Shown here in pieces: positions 17,957 through 27,247 of a DNA stretch of 64,000 nt (position 1 is the stretch's first letter; each line of letters starts with the position of its first letter). This stretch comes from Sporosarcina sp. ACRSL (GTDB lineage Bacteria > Bacillota > Bacilli > Bacillales_A > Planococcaceae). Location of the stretch: the NCBI RefSeq assembly GCF_022346605.1, contig NZ_JAKRNT010000001.1:310001-374000 (forward strand), read 5' to 3'. A program made the position numbers and the translations under genes. The notes below the pieces were generated by a model. The model worked only from the letters and a program-made list of their open reading frames with translations, did not search any database and was not told the origin of the DNA.

Positions 17957-18696
17957 TGAAGATAGATGTCCTCTCCCTGTTTCCCGAAATGTTTGAAGGT
18001 GTGCTGCACTCTTCCATCTTGAAAAAGGCACAAGAAAACGGCGCTGTTTCATTCAAAGTGACCGATTTTAGAGACTTCTCCGGCAACAAACATCATAAAG
18101 TGGACGACTATCCATACGGAGGGGGCGCAGGGATGGTGTTGAAGCCTGAACCGCTCTTTGCAGCAGTCGAATCGCTCGCCCTCGAGGAGTCGAAGAAGCC
18201 ACGTGTCATCCTTATGTGCCCTCAAGGCGCAACATTCAATCAGCAAAAGGCCGAGGAACTTGCCAAAGAAGAACATCTTGTTTTCCTCTGCGGTCATTAC
18301 GAAGGCTATGATGAACGAATCCGGGAGCATCTTGTAACGGATGAAATCTCACTCGGCGACTTCGTTTTGACAGGCGGAGAAATCGCGTCTATGGCGATCA
18401 TCGATAGCGTCGTCAGGTTATTGCCGAATGTTTTAGGGAATACCGATTCTCCGGTCCATGACTCATACTCGACAGGTCTTCTCGAGCACCCTCAATATAC
18501 AAGACCAGCGGATTTCAGGGGCATGAAAGTTCCCGATGTCCTGTTATCAGGAAACCATGCCGAAATCGAAAAATGGCGCCAAGAGCAATCACTAAAACGC
18601 ACATTCAAGCGAAGAAGAGATCTATTGGACAACGCTCCATTAACCGACCATCAACGCAAAGTATTGAAACAGCTTATTGAAGAAGAGAATAAATAA
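17953..18696 (+). CDS. trmD: tRNA (guanine-37-N1)-methyltransferase TrmD
   Basis: TrmD is a SPOUT-fold, SAM-dependent enzyme that methylates G37 next to the anticodon and prevents +1 frameshifting. The 247-residue product shows [27 protein letters not shown] and [12 protein letters not shown], all conserved parts of the trefoil-knot active site. ATG 17953 overlaps the rimM stop; the next ATG codon at 17956 is also possible. A family 1 repeat separates it from rplS. Confidence 0.97.
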   Translation: MMKIDVLSLFPEMFEGVLHSSILKKAQENGAVSFKVTDFRDFSGNKHHKVDDYPYGGGAGMVLKPEPLFAAVESLALEESKKPRVILMCPQGATFNQQKAEELAKEEHLVFLCGHYEGYDERIREHLVTDEISLGDFVLTGGEIASMAIIDSVVRLLPNVLGNTDSPVHDSYSTGLLEHPQYTRPADFRGMKVPDVLLSGNHAEIEKWRQEQSLKRTFKRRRDLLDNAPLTDHQRKVLKQLIEEENK

Positions 18697-18747
18697 ATTG
18701 TGTTGATTGTTAAGTAATAATTGATTGTTAGGAAGTACTGTTGATTG

Positions 18748-18869
18748 AAGCGGAAGGCGGCGACTCCTGCGGGAAAGCGAGACAGCTGAGACCCTGCAGG
18801 AGTGAAGCGCAGCGTAACGACGAAGCGGCTCAGCGCTCGCCCGCGGAAAGCGTCCGCCTAAAGCGGAAA
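18748..18869 (+). repeat. GC-rich palindromic repeat, family 1, copy between trmD and rplS
   Basis: The arms match the other copies. The interior includes GAAGCGCAGCGTAACGACGAAG, which resembles part of family 2 (AAGCGCAGCGTTACGAG), hinting that the two families share a core. It occupies the 5' half of the 309-bp trmD-rplS gap. The rplS promoter and leader fill the rest. Confidence 0.85.
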
Positions 18870-18883
18870 TAAACTTTTCAGAC

Positions 18884-18912
18884 TTGCACATGCCATGCAT
18901 TTATGATACTAT
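18884..18912 (+). promoter_or_regulatory. Probable promoter of rplS
   Basis: TTGCAC (18884-18889) and TACTAT (18907-18912) have a 17-bp spacer and lie about 95 bp before the rplS ATG, leaving room for a structured leader. Confidence 0.6.
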
Positions 18913-18917
18913 CTACT

Positions 18918-19005
18918 ATGTGCTTCCATAGGAAGTGCATACTGACTGGTGTTCCGCTGCAAAGGCAAATAGTGCAAGAGCATCTGTGGATAAGGAGAGA
19001 AAAAC
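18918..19005 (+). ncRNA. Putative L19 ribosomal protein leader
   Basis: A 10-bp hairpin ATGTGCTTCC (18918-18927) / GGAAGTGCAT (18931-18940) with a 3-base loop is followed by GGTGTTCCGCTGC and AGCATCTGTGGATAAGGAG. The placement and these segments fit my memory of the L19 leader found before rplS in Bacilli. That family is thought to mediate ribosomal protein autoregulation. A covariance search was not possible. Confidence 0.55.
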
Positions 19006-19350
19006 ATGCAAAACATTATTGCAGAAGTAACAAAAGACCAACTTCGTACAGATCATCCTGATTTCCGTCCTGGGGACACTGTCCGCTTGCACGTGAAAAT
19101 CGTTGAGGGCACGCGTGAGCGTATCCAGTTGTTCGAAGGTGTTGTCATCAAGCGTCGTGGAGGCGGAATCAGTGAAACATTCACAGTCCGTAAAATCTCC
19201 AACGGTGTAGGTGTTGAACGTACATTCCCTGTACACACACCGAAAATCGCTAAACTTGAAGTTACTCGTCGCGGTAAAGTACGCCGTGCGAAATTGTACT
19301 ACCTTCGCAGCCTGCGCGGAAAAGCTGCACGTATCAAAGAAATCCGATAA
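19006..19350 (+). CDS. rplS: 50S ribosomal protein L19
   Basis: The 114-residue product has the L19 signatures [32 protein letters not shown] and the C-terminal [19 protein letters not shown]. It sits at the 30S/50S interface. ATG 19006 follows ATAAGGAGAG. Two hairpins follow its stop, so it ends its transcription unit. Confidence 0.98.
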   Translation: MQNIIAEVTKDQLRTDHPDFRPGDTVRLHVKIVEGTRERIQLFEGVVIKRRGGGISETFTVRKISNGVGVERTFPVHTPKIAKLEVTRRGKVRRAKLYYLRSLRGKAARIKEIR

Positions 19351-19355
19351 AATTC

Positions 19356-19390
19356 AAACAGTGGAGATTACCTTCTCCACTGTTTCCTAT
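19356..19390 (+). terminator. Hairpin after rplS, weak T-run
   Basis: AAACAGTGGAGA (19356-19367) pairs perfectly with TCTCCACTGTTT (19374-19385), followed by CCTATTC. It could act as a terminator or as a 3' stabilising stem ahead of the stronger terminator just downstream. Confidence 0.6.
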
Positions 19391-19393
19391 TCA

Positions 19394-19433
19394 AAAGAAA
19401 GGAGACCAGATAAGTTGGTCTCCTTTCTTTTTG
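19394..19433 (+). terminator. Strong intrinsic terminator after rplS
   Basis: AAAGAAAGGAGACCA (19394-19408) pairs perfectly with TGGTCTCCTTTCTTT (19416-19430), a 15-bp stem whose 3' arm is T-rich and is followed by TTG. The signal peptidase promoter begins at its edge. Confidence 0.8.
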
Positions 19434-19459
19434 CCTCGAAAATGAATAAACTGTACAAT
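19431..19459 (+). promoter_or_regulatory. Probable promoter of the signal peptidase gene
   Basis: TTGCCT (19431-19436) and TACAAT (19454-19459) have a 17-bp spacer, 33 bp upstream of the ATG at 19493. Confidence 0.55.
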
Positions 19460-19492
19460 AAGGATAGTAGTGATTTGTCGGGAGGCTTTGTG

Positions 19493-20050
19493 ATGACTGA
19501 AGAGAAGAAAAAAAATGAAACATGGGAATGGATCAAAGCGCTATTAATTGCGTTTGGATTGGCGGCCATAATCCGCATATTTTTATTCACGCCGATTGTC
19601 GTGGATGGTATCTCCATGATGCCTACCCTCGAACATGGTGACAAAATGATTGTCAATAAAATCGGCTACACAATTGGAAAGCCTGATCGATTCGACATCG
19701 TCGTCTTCCATGCACCTGAAAAGAAGGATTATATCAAAAGAGTCATCGGTCTTCCGGGCGATAAAGTGGAATACCGGGATGATATCTTATACATTAACGA
19801 TCAACCATATGACGAACCATATCTTGATCAATATAAGGCCGAACTTACCGAAGGAACATTGACTGAGGATTTCACGCTTGAAGAGAAAATTCAGACGCAG
19901 ACTGTCCCTGAGGGCCATGTCTTCGTTATGGGTGACAATCGTCGAAAAAGTAAAGATTCCAGACATATCGGAGCAGTGCCGATTGATGAAATCATAGGAA
20001 GTACAAAATTTGTTTTCTGGCCGATCAAAGATTTCGGTATGGTGGAATAA
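19493..20050 (+). CDS. lepB: Type I signal peptidase
   Basis: It cleaves signal peptides from exported proteins at the outer face of the membrane. The 185-residue product has a short cytosolic N-terminus, one membrane helix (about 14-35), the catalytic Ser41 in GISMMPTL, the general-base Lys82 in YIKRVIGLPGD, and VMGDNRRKSKDSRHIG. I chose ATG 19493, with GGGAGG 7 bp upstream; the open frame extends far upstream through the rplS terminators and is not plausible there. Size and topology match Bacillus Sip proteins. Confidence 0.95.
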   Translation: MTEEKKKNETWEWIKALLIAFGLAAIIRIFLFTPIVVDGISMMPTLEHGDKMIVNKIGYTIGKPDRFDIVVFHAPEKKDYIKRVIGLPGDKVEYRDDILYINDQPYDEPYLDQYKAELTEGTLTEDFTLEEKIQTQTVPEGHVFVMGDNRRKSKDSRHIGAVPIDEIIGSTKFVFWPIKDFGMVE

Positions 20051-20068
20051 GGAAAGGGGATCACAGTA

Positions 20069-20947
20069 ATGACCATTCAATGGTTTCCGGGCCATATGGC
20101 AAAAGCAAGACGTGAAGTGACGGAACAATTGAAGCTTGTCGATATTGTATTTGAATTGATTGACGCCCGGTTGCCCCTTTCTTCGCGAAATCCGATGATT
20201 GATGAAGTAATTCAGCAAAAACCGAGATTACTCATATTAAATAAAATGGATCTAGCGGATGAGAAAGAGACGGAGCGTTGGATCAAACATTTTGAATCGG
20301 AAGGGATTCGGGCTGTTGCCATAAATTCCTTTGAAGGGAAAGGGCTGCAGACCGTAACGAAGGCAGCGAAGGAAATATTGGCTCCGAAAATCGAACGCTT
20401 GAAAAAAAGAGGCATACGACCGGGGGCTATCCGCGCCATGATTGTTGGAATTCCGAATGTGGGGAAGTCGACATTAATCAACAGGTTGGCCAAAAAAAAT
20501 ATCGCAAAAACAGGCAATAAACCAGGCGTCACAAAAGCGCAGCAATGGATCAAATTCGAAAAGGAACTGGAATTACTCGATACACCGGGGATTCTTTGGC
20601 CGAAATTTGAAGACCAAGCAGTCGGGTATAAGCTTGCGTTGACAGGTGCAATTAAAGACACAATCGTTAACATGGAAAGCTTGGCGGTTTACGGACTCCG
20701 CTTTTTGGAGGAGCATTATCCGGACAGGCTTGAAAAGCGTTATGGCATAACGACTGTAGGCGAGGATATCCAAAAGGTATTTGATGTGATCGGTGAGTCC
20801 CGAAAGGCGTATACACAAGGCGGCGAAATCGATTATGACAAAGTGGCTGAATTGATTATTCAAGACATCCGCAACGAGCTGCTCGGCAAGCTGACATTCG
20901 ATTTTACGTCCGATTTATCAAAACAGGTCGATACCGTTACGGAATAA
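20069..20947 (+). CDS. rbgA: Ribosome biogenesis GTPase RbgA (YlqF)
   Basis: RbgA drives a late step of 50S subunit assembly. The 292-residue product has circularly permuted GTPase motifs: G4 NKMDLAD (about 52-58) comes before G1 GIPNVGKST and G3 DTPGILWP. The N-terminal [12 protein letters not shown] is typical of the family. It lies 18 bp after the signal peptidase gene. The stop codon is in the loop of a strong terminator. Confidence 0.96.
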   Translation: MTIQWFPGHMAKARREVTEQLKLVDIVFELIDARLPLSSRNPMIDEVIQQKPRLLILNKMDLADEKETERWIKHFESEGIRAVAINSFEGKGLQTVTKAAKEILAPKIERLKKRGIRPGAIRAMIVGIPNVGKSTLINRLAKKNIAKTGNKPGVTKAQQWIKFEKELELLDTPGILWPKFEDQAVGYKLALTGAIKDTIVNMESLAVYGLRFLEEHYPDRLEKRYGITTVGEDIQKVFDVIGESRKAYTQGGEIDYDKVAELIIQDIRNELLGKLTFDFTSDLSKQVDTVTE

Positions 20948-20971
20948 ATCCGTAGCGATCGGCCTTTTCTT
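20926..20971 (+). terminator. Intrinsic terminator overlapping the rbgA stop
   Basis: CGTTACGGA (20935-20943) pairs with TCCGTAGCG (20949-20957), and GGTCGAT (20926-20932) pairs with ATCGGCC (20958-20964) below a 2-base bulge. TTTTCTT follows. The TAA stop lies in and beside the loop. Confidence 0.75.
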
Positions 20972-21058
20972 ATTGACGAACAATCATAATTTCGAAAAAA
21001 CATCCGATATAAAAAGAAACCCATTATTCGGTGTTATACATACTAGTAGGTGAAAAAA

Positions 21059-21829
21059 ATGAAGACAATCAAAGAAATTTCCAAACTGCTGCAACAAACT
21101 TCCGACCCCGAACCGTGGATGAAAACCCTCGAAGAGGATCATCGTTCCGGCGTCAAATCAGAACTGCAAAGATGGTATCGCAATTATGAAAAGAAGCTGC
21201 AATTGGAGCAAATGCTCCAAGATAAAATTAGTTTCGACGCCAGCTATAAACCATTCGCAGGCGCACTCGTCGCAGGCGTCGACGAAGCCGGCAGAGGACC
21301 TTTAGCTGGACCGGTCGTCTGTGCCGCCGTCATTTTACCCGATGAAGCGTCACAACTACTCGGACTCAATGACTCAAAGAAACTTTCGATACAAGAACGA
21401 GGCCGCTTGTCGACCATTATTAAAGAAATTGCAATAAGCTATTCAATACATATTCAGTCAGCAGAAAGAATTGATGAAATAAACATCTATGCGGCAACAA
21501 AGGAATCGATGGAAACAGCCGTTGGAAATCTAGAAATTCGTCCGAACATCGTCTTGGCGGATGCGATGAAGCTTCAAATCGAATGCAGGACGGAGTCCAT
21601 TGTAAAGGGAGACGCACAAAGCCTTGCAATAGCTGCGGCTTCCATTCTTGCTAAAACGACGAGAGATCAATGGATGGAAGAACTACATGAAGAGTTCCCG
21701 ATGTACAATTTTAAAAAGAACGCCGGTTACGGCACAGAAGAGCATGTGGAAGCCCTACATGTGCATGGACCTTGTGAACACCATAGACGGACGTTTGAGC
21801 CTGTCAAATCGATATTGGAAAGAAGGTGA
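21059..21829 (+). CDS. rnhB: Ribonuclease HII
   Basis: RNase HII removes RNA from RNA/DNA hybrids, including single ribonucleotides. The 256-residue product has a Firmicute-type N-terminal extension (1-70) and then the catalytic core with GVDEAGRGPLAGPV (first two acidic residues), LNDSKKL, and NAGYGTEEHVEAL. ATG 21059 follows AGTAGGTGA. The upstream GTG overlaps the ribosome binding site. rnhB-ylqG-ylqH follow closely, as in B. subtilis. Confidence 0.96.
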   Translation: MKTIKEISKLLQQTSDPEPWMKTLEEDHRSGVKSELQRWYRNYEKKLQLEQMLQDKISFDASYKPFAGALVAGVDEAGRGPLAGPVVCAAVILPDEASQLLGLNDSKKLSIQERGRLSTIIKEIAISYSIHIQSAERIDEINIYAATKESMETAVGNLEIRPNIVLADAMKLQIECRTESIVKGDAQSLAIAAASILAKTTRDQWMEELHEEFPMYNFKKNAGYGTEEHVEALHVHGPCEHHRRTFEPVKSILERR

Positions 21830-21835
21830 TCCTGT

Positions 21836-23626
21836 ATGAACCATCCGTCCATCCCTCGGTTGAATAGCCAGTCAGTTTCTGCAACGAGTCAACCTTTGAC
21901 ATTGCGTGAAGGCCAGATGTTTCATGGGCAGATTAAACAGCTTTATCCCGGCCAAATGGCAGAAGTTCAAATTGGTGGGCAAAGGCTGATGGCTAAACTG
22001 GAAGTGCCTATGAAGGCGGGAGACGCCTACTATTTCCAAGTGAAATCGGTCACTCCTGAACTGCAAATAAGGGTCGTTTCAGGTCCTTTGCAAGCAACAG
22101 GGAGTCCGACCAAGCAACTGTTGAATTTGTTGGAGTCGTTGCAACTACCGAAATCCCAAGAAATGCAAAGTATCTTGAGTCATTTTTTGAAACAAAAACT
22201 ACCGATTACGAGGGATATCCTACTGCAAGCTGAAGCGCTTATGAAAACAGTGCAACCATCTGTACAAAACGAAGCGATGAACGCCATTCAGAAATTGGTA
22301 GAAGTGAAACTACCATTGAATACAGTCAATTTCAATTCAGTGTTAGGTGTGGAGATAAAAGAAGGTCTACACAAATTATTAAGTACTTTTAAAACTGCGG
22401 TCGTCGAAGAGACAGGGATTCAAGCTCAGCGGAAGGAATCATTATTGGCAACGTTAGGAGAGGCGGGGAGGATAACATCTACTGCAGCGGAAAGAGCATT
22501 GGTAAGTGGTGCGATGCTAAAACTGCTTAACGATGACGCCCCCCGGGAGGAACGTTTTCAAGTATTGCAGCTGCTGAAGAATTCAGGGATCATGCCACCG
22601 AATGCCACACTTGCCAATTTACAGACTGTGATTGATTCACTTATGACAGAACGGGCGTCAGAGGCAGGCCAACTTAGAAATATGATTCAAAATGACCCTG
22701 TACTGCAACAGTCTCTTAAAGTGCAGCTGATCGGCTTATTTGAGGAAATGAAAACTAATCGACCATCTGAAATGAGTAGTGCTCCTGCAAGTGAACCGAT
22801 AAGTAAAACGGTTATGCGAGCAGTAGCGGAACATATTCAATCCACGCCATTCCGTATGGAAGATTCCGCAAGTATTACAAGGCTATTGATTCCGGAGAGT
22901 GTCCAAACAAAAATGCCCGAATTGTACCGCACGATGGAGCAATCGCCTTTGCCGCTCGCAAAAGAATTGATTCAAGGTGCTCAATCCGCAGTTGAGCTCG
23001 CCGTTGACGGCAAGGTTATAAAAGATGCAATGCAAGCCCTCTTCAAATCGCTTGGATTCAATTATGAAGCAGGAATGTTAAATAGGAACGTGGACATTGG
23101 CAATACAATGGAAATGCTGAAACCACAATTGGTGGCCCTGTTGCAGGACAGCACCATTTCACCTGCATTGCGTGAGGCGACGGAGGCAGTAATTGCCCGA
23201 ATGAACGGCACATTCATACAGTCGGGCGAATCAGGATTGAACCAGCAGATCGTCATGCAGTTACCGCTTGAATTTCTCGGGAAAAAGATCGATGCAACAA
23301 TTCACTGGAACGGAAGGAAGAAAGATGACGGCAAAATTGACGCCGATTTTGCCAGGATCTTATTCTATTTGGAATTGGAATCGATTCAAAAAACCGTAAT
23401 TGATATGCAAGTCCAAAATCGAGTTGTCACTGTTACAATTTTTAATGATCAAATCGAATTAAGGACAATAGGGAATAAATTGCAAGAGAAGTTAAGAACA
23501 GGTCTTGAATCGGTGAATTATAGACTATCTGGAGTCACATTTAAACAGTTTGAAGAAGAAAAAAATGAATCGAAAAGGCGGAATGAGCTATTGACGGATC
23601 ATCGGGGAGTTGACTTTCGGATATGA
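21836..23626 (+). CDS. ylqG: YlqG-like protein with FliK-like C-terminal domain, function unknown
   Basis: The 596-residue product has an N-terminal REGQMFHGQIKQLYPGQMAEV barrel-like segment, a long helical middle, and a C-terminal region (about 465-580) that resembles the flagellar hook-length control domain. In that region, charged beta segments such as GKIDADFARILFYLELESI are followed by VNYRLSGVTFK. It is encoded between rnhB and a small FlhB-like gene, away from the flagellar locus. FliK and FlhB interact in export switching, so this pair may be a duplicated or specialised switch module. That is inference. ATG 21836 follows GAAGGTGAT at the rnhB stop. Confidence 0.8.
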   Translation: MNHPSIPRLNSQSVSATSQPLTLREGQMFHGQIKQLYPGQMAEVQIGGQRLMAKLEVPMKAGDAYYFQVKSVTPELQIRVVSGPLQATGSPTKQLLNLLESLQLPKSQEMQSILSHFLKQKLPITRDILLQAEALMKTVQPSVQNEAMNAIQKLVEVKLPLNTVNFNSVLGVEIKEGLHKLLSTFKTAVVEETGIQAQRKESLLATLGEAGRITSTAAERALVSGAMLKLLNDDAPREERFQVLQLLKNSGIMPPNATLANLQTVIDSLMTERASEAGQLRNMIQNDPVLQQSLKVQLIGLFEEMKTNRPSEMSSAPASEPISKTVMRAVAEHIQSTPFRMEDSASITRLLIPESVQTKMPELYRTMEQSPLPLAKELIQGAQSAVELAVDGKVIKDAMQALFKSLGFNYEAGMLNRNVDIGNTMEMLKPQLVALLQDSTISPALREATEAVIARMNGTFIQSGESGLNQQIVMQLPLEFLGKKIDATIHWNGRKKDDGKIDADFARILFYLELESIQKTVIDMQVQNRVVTVTIFNDQIELRTIGNKLQEKLRTGLESVNYRLSGVTFKQFEEEKNESKRRNELLTDHRGVDFRI

Positions 23627-23922
23627 CAGAACAGAAGCATAAACGGAAGGAAGCGATTGCGCTATCATATGACCCGACTGCCGGGGATGCACCAAAAGTA
23701 GTTGCAAAAGGAAAAGGGAAGATTGCGGAAAATATTTTAGACAAGGCGAAAGAGCATGATGTGCCGATTCAGGAAGATTCGACTCTAGTCGAATTGCTAG
23801 GTCAACTTGACGTCGATGAGACCATCCCGGAACCGCTCTATCAAGCAGTCGCTGAGGTATTTGCATACATTTATCATGTGGATCGGGAACATGGATCGAA
23901 GAAGATTAATAGCAATAAATGA
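23623..23922 (+). CDS. ylqH: FlhB-like C-terminal domain protein YlqH
   Basis: The 99-residue protein resembles only the cytoplasmic C-terminal part of FlhB/YscU export-switch proteins. ALSYDPTAGDAPKVVAKGKG aligns with the region after the autocleavage site, and AVAEVFAYIYHV matches the end of FlhB. It has no NPTH motif and no membrane segments, unlike the full FlhB at 50275-51354. B. subtilis YlqH is the same type of protein and is reported as an FlhB-like partial paralogue. It overlaps ylqG by 4 bp, so the two are translationally coupled. Confidence 0.88.
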   Translation: MTEQKHKRKEAIALSYDPTAGDAPKVVAKGKGKIAENILDKAKEHDVPIQEDSTLVELLGQLDVDETIPEPLYQAVAEVFAYIYHVDREHGSKKINSNK

Positions 23923-23961
23923 TGAATTGTGTCAAAAATATCTCAATAGCAATAACAATTG

Positions 23962-23990
23962 TGGACAATAATTGACATCTTTACTACAAT
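23962..23990 (+). promoter_or_regulatory. Probable promoter of sucCD
   Basis: TGGACA (23962-23967) and TACAAT (23985-23990) have a 17-bp spacer, about 50 bp before the sucC ATG. A TTGACA at 23972 lacks a matching -10. Confidence 0.55.
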
Positions 23991-24038
23991 GGATACGGCA
24001 CTAAATTATGAGCTACAAGTTTGATTGGAGGATGTAAG

Positions 24039-25199
24039 ATGAATATCCATGAATATCAAGGGAAGCAGCTGCTCAGAGATTATGGCGTTGCTGTTTCAAA
24101 CGGTCGGGTAGCTTTCTCACCTGACGAAGCTGTAAAAGTGGCAAAAGAACTCGGAACAGACGTTATCGTCGTCAAGGCGCAAATCCATGCAGGCGGGCGT
24201 GGAAAAGCGGGCGGTGTTAAAATCGCTAAAAATATTGACGAGGTGCGCGAGTATGCAAAAGAACTTCTTGGCAAAACTCTTGTAACCCATCAAACTGGTC
24301 CTGAAGGAAAAGAAGTGAAACGACTTCTGATCGAAGAAGGATCCGACATTAAAAAAGAATATTACATCGGACTTGTCGTCGACCGCGCTACGGACCGTGT
24401 AACGCTTATGGGATCTGAAGAAGGTGGAATGGACATCGAGGAAGTCGCTGAAGAGACACCTGAAAAGATTTTCAAAGAAGTGATCGATCCGGTCGTTGGA
24501 CTGACAGGCTTCCAAGCTCGCCGTATGGCTTTTAATATGAACATTCCTACTCATCTAGTGAACAAAGCTGCAAAATTCATGTTAGGACTCTATCAAGTTT
24601 TTGTAGAAAAAGATGCATCAATCGTTGAAATCAACCCACTCGTCGTAACAGGAGACGACAATGTTATGGCATTGGATGCGAAATTCAACTTTGATGACAA
24701 CGCTTTGTATCGTCATAAAGACATCGTGGAATTACGTGATTTCGATGAGGAAGATCCGAAAGAAATCGAAGCTTCCAAGTATGACCTTAGCTACATATCT
24801 CTTGATGGCAACATTGGTTGCATGGTAAACGGTGCAGGTCTTGCAATGGCTACGATGGATACAATCAATTACTACGGCGGATCACCTGCAAACTTCCTTG
24901 ACGTTGGTGGCGGCGCGACTGCTGAAAAAGTTACTGAAGCTTTCAAAATCATCCTCTCCGACAAAGCAGTCAAAGGTATTTTCGTCAATATCTTTGGAGG
25001 CATCATGAAATGCGACGTTATCGCGGAAGGTGTTATCGCTGCTGCGAAAGAAGTCGGGCTTGAAGTTCCACTTGTTGTACGACTAGAAGGTACAAATGTC
25101 GACAAAGGGAAAGCTTTATTGAACGAATCAGGTTTGAATATCATCGCTGCAGATACAATGGCAGACGGTGCACAAAAGATTGTTGAACTCGTAGGCTAA
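24039..25199 (+). CDS. sucC: Succinyl-CoA synthetase, beta subunit (ADP-forming type)
   Basis: SucC and SucD interconvert succinyl-CoA and succinate with nucleotide phosphorylation in the citric acid cycle. The 386-residue product opens with [11 protein letters not shown], carries an ATP-grasp domain (about 1-240) with [16 protein letters not shown], and the C-terminal [20 protein letters not shown] 24039 has GGAGG 7 bp upstream; an earlier in-frame TTG is not needed. sucD follows after 18 bp. Confidence 0.97.
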   Translation: MNIHEYQGKQLLRDYGVAVSNGRVAFSPDEAVKVAKELGTDVIVVKAQIHAGGRGKAGGVKIAKNIDEVREYAKELLGKTLVTHQTGPEGKEVKRLLIEEGSDIKKEYYIGLVVDRATDRVTLMGSEEGGMDIEEVAEETPEKIFKEVIDPVVGLTGFQARRMAFNMNIPTHLVNKAAKFMLGLYQVFVEKDASIVEINPLVVTGDDNVMALDAKFNFDDNALYRHKDIVELRDFDEEDPKEIEASKYDLSYISLDGNIGCMVNGAGLAMATMDTINYYGGSPANFLDVGGGATAEKVTEAFKIILSDKAVKGIFVNIFGGIMKCDVIAEGVIAAAKEVGLEVPLVVRLEGTNVDKGKALLNESGLNIIAADTMADGAQKIVELVG

Positions 25200-25217
25200 G
25201 AAAGGCAGGGACAAACG

Positions 25218-26120
25218 ATGGCTATTTATATTAATAAAGATACAAAAGTAATTGTTCAAGGTATCACAGGTTCTACAGCTCTTTTCCATACGAAACAAAT
25301 GCTTGAGTATGGGACTAAAATCGTAGGCGGAGTAACTCCAGGAAAAGGCGGAACGGAAGTTGAAGGCGTTCCGGTTTTCAACACGGTTGAAGAAGCAGTG
25401 AAAGCGACTGGCGCTAACGTATCTGTCATCTATGTACCGGCTCCTTTTGCAGCAGATGCGATTCTTGAAGCGGTTGACGCTGAATTGGATATGACAATCT
25501 GCATCACTGAACATATTCCGGTCATTGATATGATCAAAGTAAAACGTTATATGGAAGGCAAAAAGACTCGCCTAGTCGGTCCAAACTGCCCAGGCGTCAT
25601 TACGGCAGATGAGTGTAAAATCGGTATCATGCCGGGTTACATCCATACGAAAGGCCATGTCGGCGTTGTCTCTCGCTCTGGCACATTGACGTACGAAGCA
25701 ACTCACCAACTGAGCCAAGCAGGCATCGGACAAACGACTGCTGTTGGCATCGGCGGAGACCCTGTCAATGGAACAAACTTCATCGATGTACTTAAAGAAT
25801 TCAATGAAGACCCTGAAACATATGCGGTCGTCATGATCGGCGAAATTGGCGGTACAGCTGAAGAGGAAGCTGCTGAATGGGTGAAAGCGAATATGACGAA
25901 ACCTGTTGTCGGCTTCATCGGTGGTCAAACTGCACCTCCAGGAAAACGCATGGGCCACGCTGGCGCTATCATTTCCGGCGGTAAAGGAACTGCGGCAGAA
26001 AAGATCAAAGCAATGAACGCTGCAGGTATCGAAGTGGCGGACACGCCGTCTGTCATCGGTGAAACACTGATTAAAGTCCTTAAAGAAAAAGGTCTTTACG
26101 AAAAATGTAAAACACATTAA
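25218..26120 (+). CDS. sucD: Succinyl-CoA synthetase, alpha subunit
   Basis: The 300-residue product binds CoA in an N-terminal Rossmann domain ([25 protein letters not shown]) and carries the phosphohistidine in [24 protein letters not shown] is another family motif. It pairs with SucC immediately upstream. A terminator follows. Confidence 0.97.
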   Translation: MAIYINKDTKVIVQGITGSTALFHTKQMLEYGTKIVGGVTPGKGGTEVEGVPVFNTVEEAVKATGANVSVIYVPAPFAADAILEAVDAELDMTICITEHIPVIDMIKVKRYMEGKKTRLVGPNCPGVITADECKIGIMPGYIHTKGHVGVVSRSGTLTYEATHQLSQAGIGQTTAVGIGGDPVNGTNFIDVLKEFNEDPETYAVVMIGEIGGTAEEEAAEWVKANMTKPVVGFIGGQTAPPGKRMGHAGAIISGGKGTAAEKIKAMNAAGIEVADTPSVIGETLIKVLKEKGLYEKCKTH

Positions 26121-26127
26121 CTGAACT

Positions 26128-26163
26128 GTACGGCATGCGGGTAAAACTGCATGCTGTACTTTT
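26128..26163 (+). terminator. Intrinsic terminator after sucD
   Basis: GTACGGCATGC (26128-26138) pairs with GCATGCTGTAC (26149-26159) with one G-U pair, followed by TTTT. Confidence 0.75.
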
Positions 26164-26191
26164 ACATATACCAAAATGAAGGAGGAATGAC

Positions 26192-27067
26192 GTGGAACTG
26201 ACAGAAGTAGATCGAAGGCTGCTTGCCTTGCACTATTGTTATCCCGCTCCATTCAACAAAATTGCTGAAGTATTGAAGATCGACCCCAATCTTCAAGAAT
26301 TATTCGATTATCGTACCGATGACCTTGTGAATGCGTTGCAAATCCCCAAGTTAAAGGCAGTCCAGCTCAATGAACAGTTGAAACGGCATGAGCTGACCCC
26401 TTTTCCCCATCTTTATCATCAAGAGAAAATCATTCCTATTCCAATCACACACCCGGCCTACCCGACATCATTGAAATGGCTAATTGACCCTCCAACAGTT
26501 CTCTACGTAAAAGGTGATCGAGCAATATTAGATGCGCAAATGAAAGTGGCAATCATCGGCTCGCGGAAAGCGACTGACTACTCGCGGAAAACGCTTTCAT
26601 TCATTGTCCCACCACTTGTCGATAATGGTGCCGTAATTGTTTCCGGACTTGCAAAAGGGGCAGATACGATGGCGCATGAATCAGCCATTCGTTTTGGCGG
26701 TAAAACGATTGCTGTCCTTGGACATGGGCTATTCCACTTATATCCGTCGGAAAATAAGGGCCTTGCGGGAAAAATTGCTGAGAAGCACTTGCTGCTAACA
26801 GAATATCCTCCCTATATGCGCCCTGCGAAATGGACATTTCCGATGCGTAACAGGATTATTAGCGGCTTGTCGGAATCTGTCATAATTACAGAATCAGAAG
26901 AGAAAAGTGGTACGATGAGTACTGTGGATCATGCGCTTGAGCATGGAAAGGCCATTTACGCGGTTCCCGGGCCGATTACATCGTCTTTATCACTTGGGCC
27001 TAATAAATTGATTGAACAAGGCGCAAAGCCTATCTGGAGTGGCTTTCAGGCGTTTGAAAACTACTAG
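26192..27067 (+). CDS. dprA: DNA-processing protein DprA (Smf)
   Basis: DprA binds incoming single-stranded DNA and loads RecA during natural transformation. The 291-residue product has a short helical N-terminal part and the Rossmann-like core (about 95-285) with IIGSRKATDYS, SGLAKGADTMAHE, and PMRNRIISGLSESVIITE. No extended C-terminal winged-helix domain is present. GTG 26192 follows AAGGAGGAATGAC. It lies between sucD and topA, as in B. subtilis. Confidence 0.95.
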   Translation: MELTEVDRRLLALHYCYPAPFNKIAEVLKIDPNLQELFDYRTDDLVNALQIPKLKAVQLNEQLKRHELTPFPHLYHQEKIIPIPITHPAYPTSLKWLIDPPTVLYVKGDRAILDAQMKVAIIGSRKATDYSRKTLSFIVPPLVDNGAVIVSGLAKGADTMAHESAIRFGGKTIAVLGHGLFHLYPSENKGLAGKIAEKHLLLTEYPPYMRPAKWTFPMRNRIISGLSESVIITESEEKSGTMSTVDHALEHGKAIYAVPGPITSSLSLGPNKLIEQGAKPIWSGFQAFENY

Positions 27068-27105
27068 TTTGCCTAATGTGAAAAACATGCTTTTAATTGA
27101 AATGG

Positions 27106-27134
27106 TTGATTTTAATTCAAATCTGTTATACATT
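27106..27134 (+). promoter_or_regulatory. Probable promoter of topA
   Basis: TTGATT (27106-27111) and TACATT (27129-27134) have a 17-bp spacer, about 114 bp before topA in the 180-bp gap after dprA. Confidence 0.45.
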
Positions 27135-27247
27135 TTGCAACAGATATTCCTTTACATCCGGATGTCCGGTAATTGGAATGGGCAACAATAAATGACGAAG
27201 CCTATCGGGTGTAGAAAAGGGAACCTCTATGAGGAGGAACATGAAAA

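Noticed and set aside
19211-19492. Long N-terminal extension of the signal peptidase
   Set aside because: It would run through rplS, two terminator hairpins and the likely promoter. ATG 19493 has its own ribosome binding site and gives normal length.
23972-23977. Perfect TTGACA as the sucC -35
   Set aside because: No acceptable -10 lies at 16-18 bp; the TGGACA/TACAAT pair fits better.
25572-26252. Long minus-strand reading frame inside sucD
   Set aside because: It is antisense to a clear SucD protein, has no recognisable product, and no ribosome binding site was noted. It is a shadow frame.
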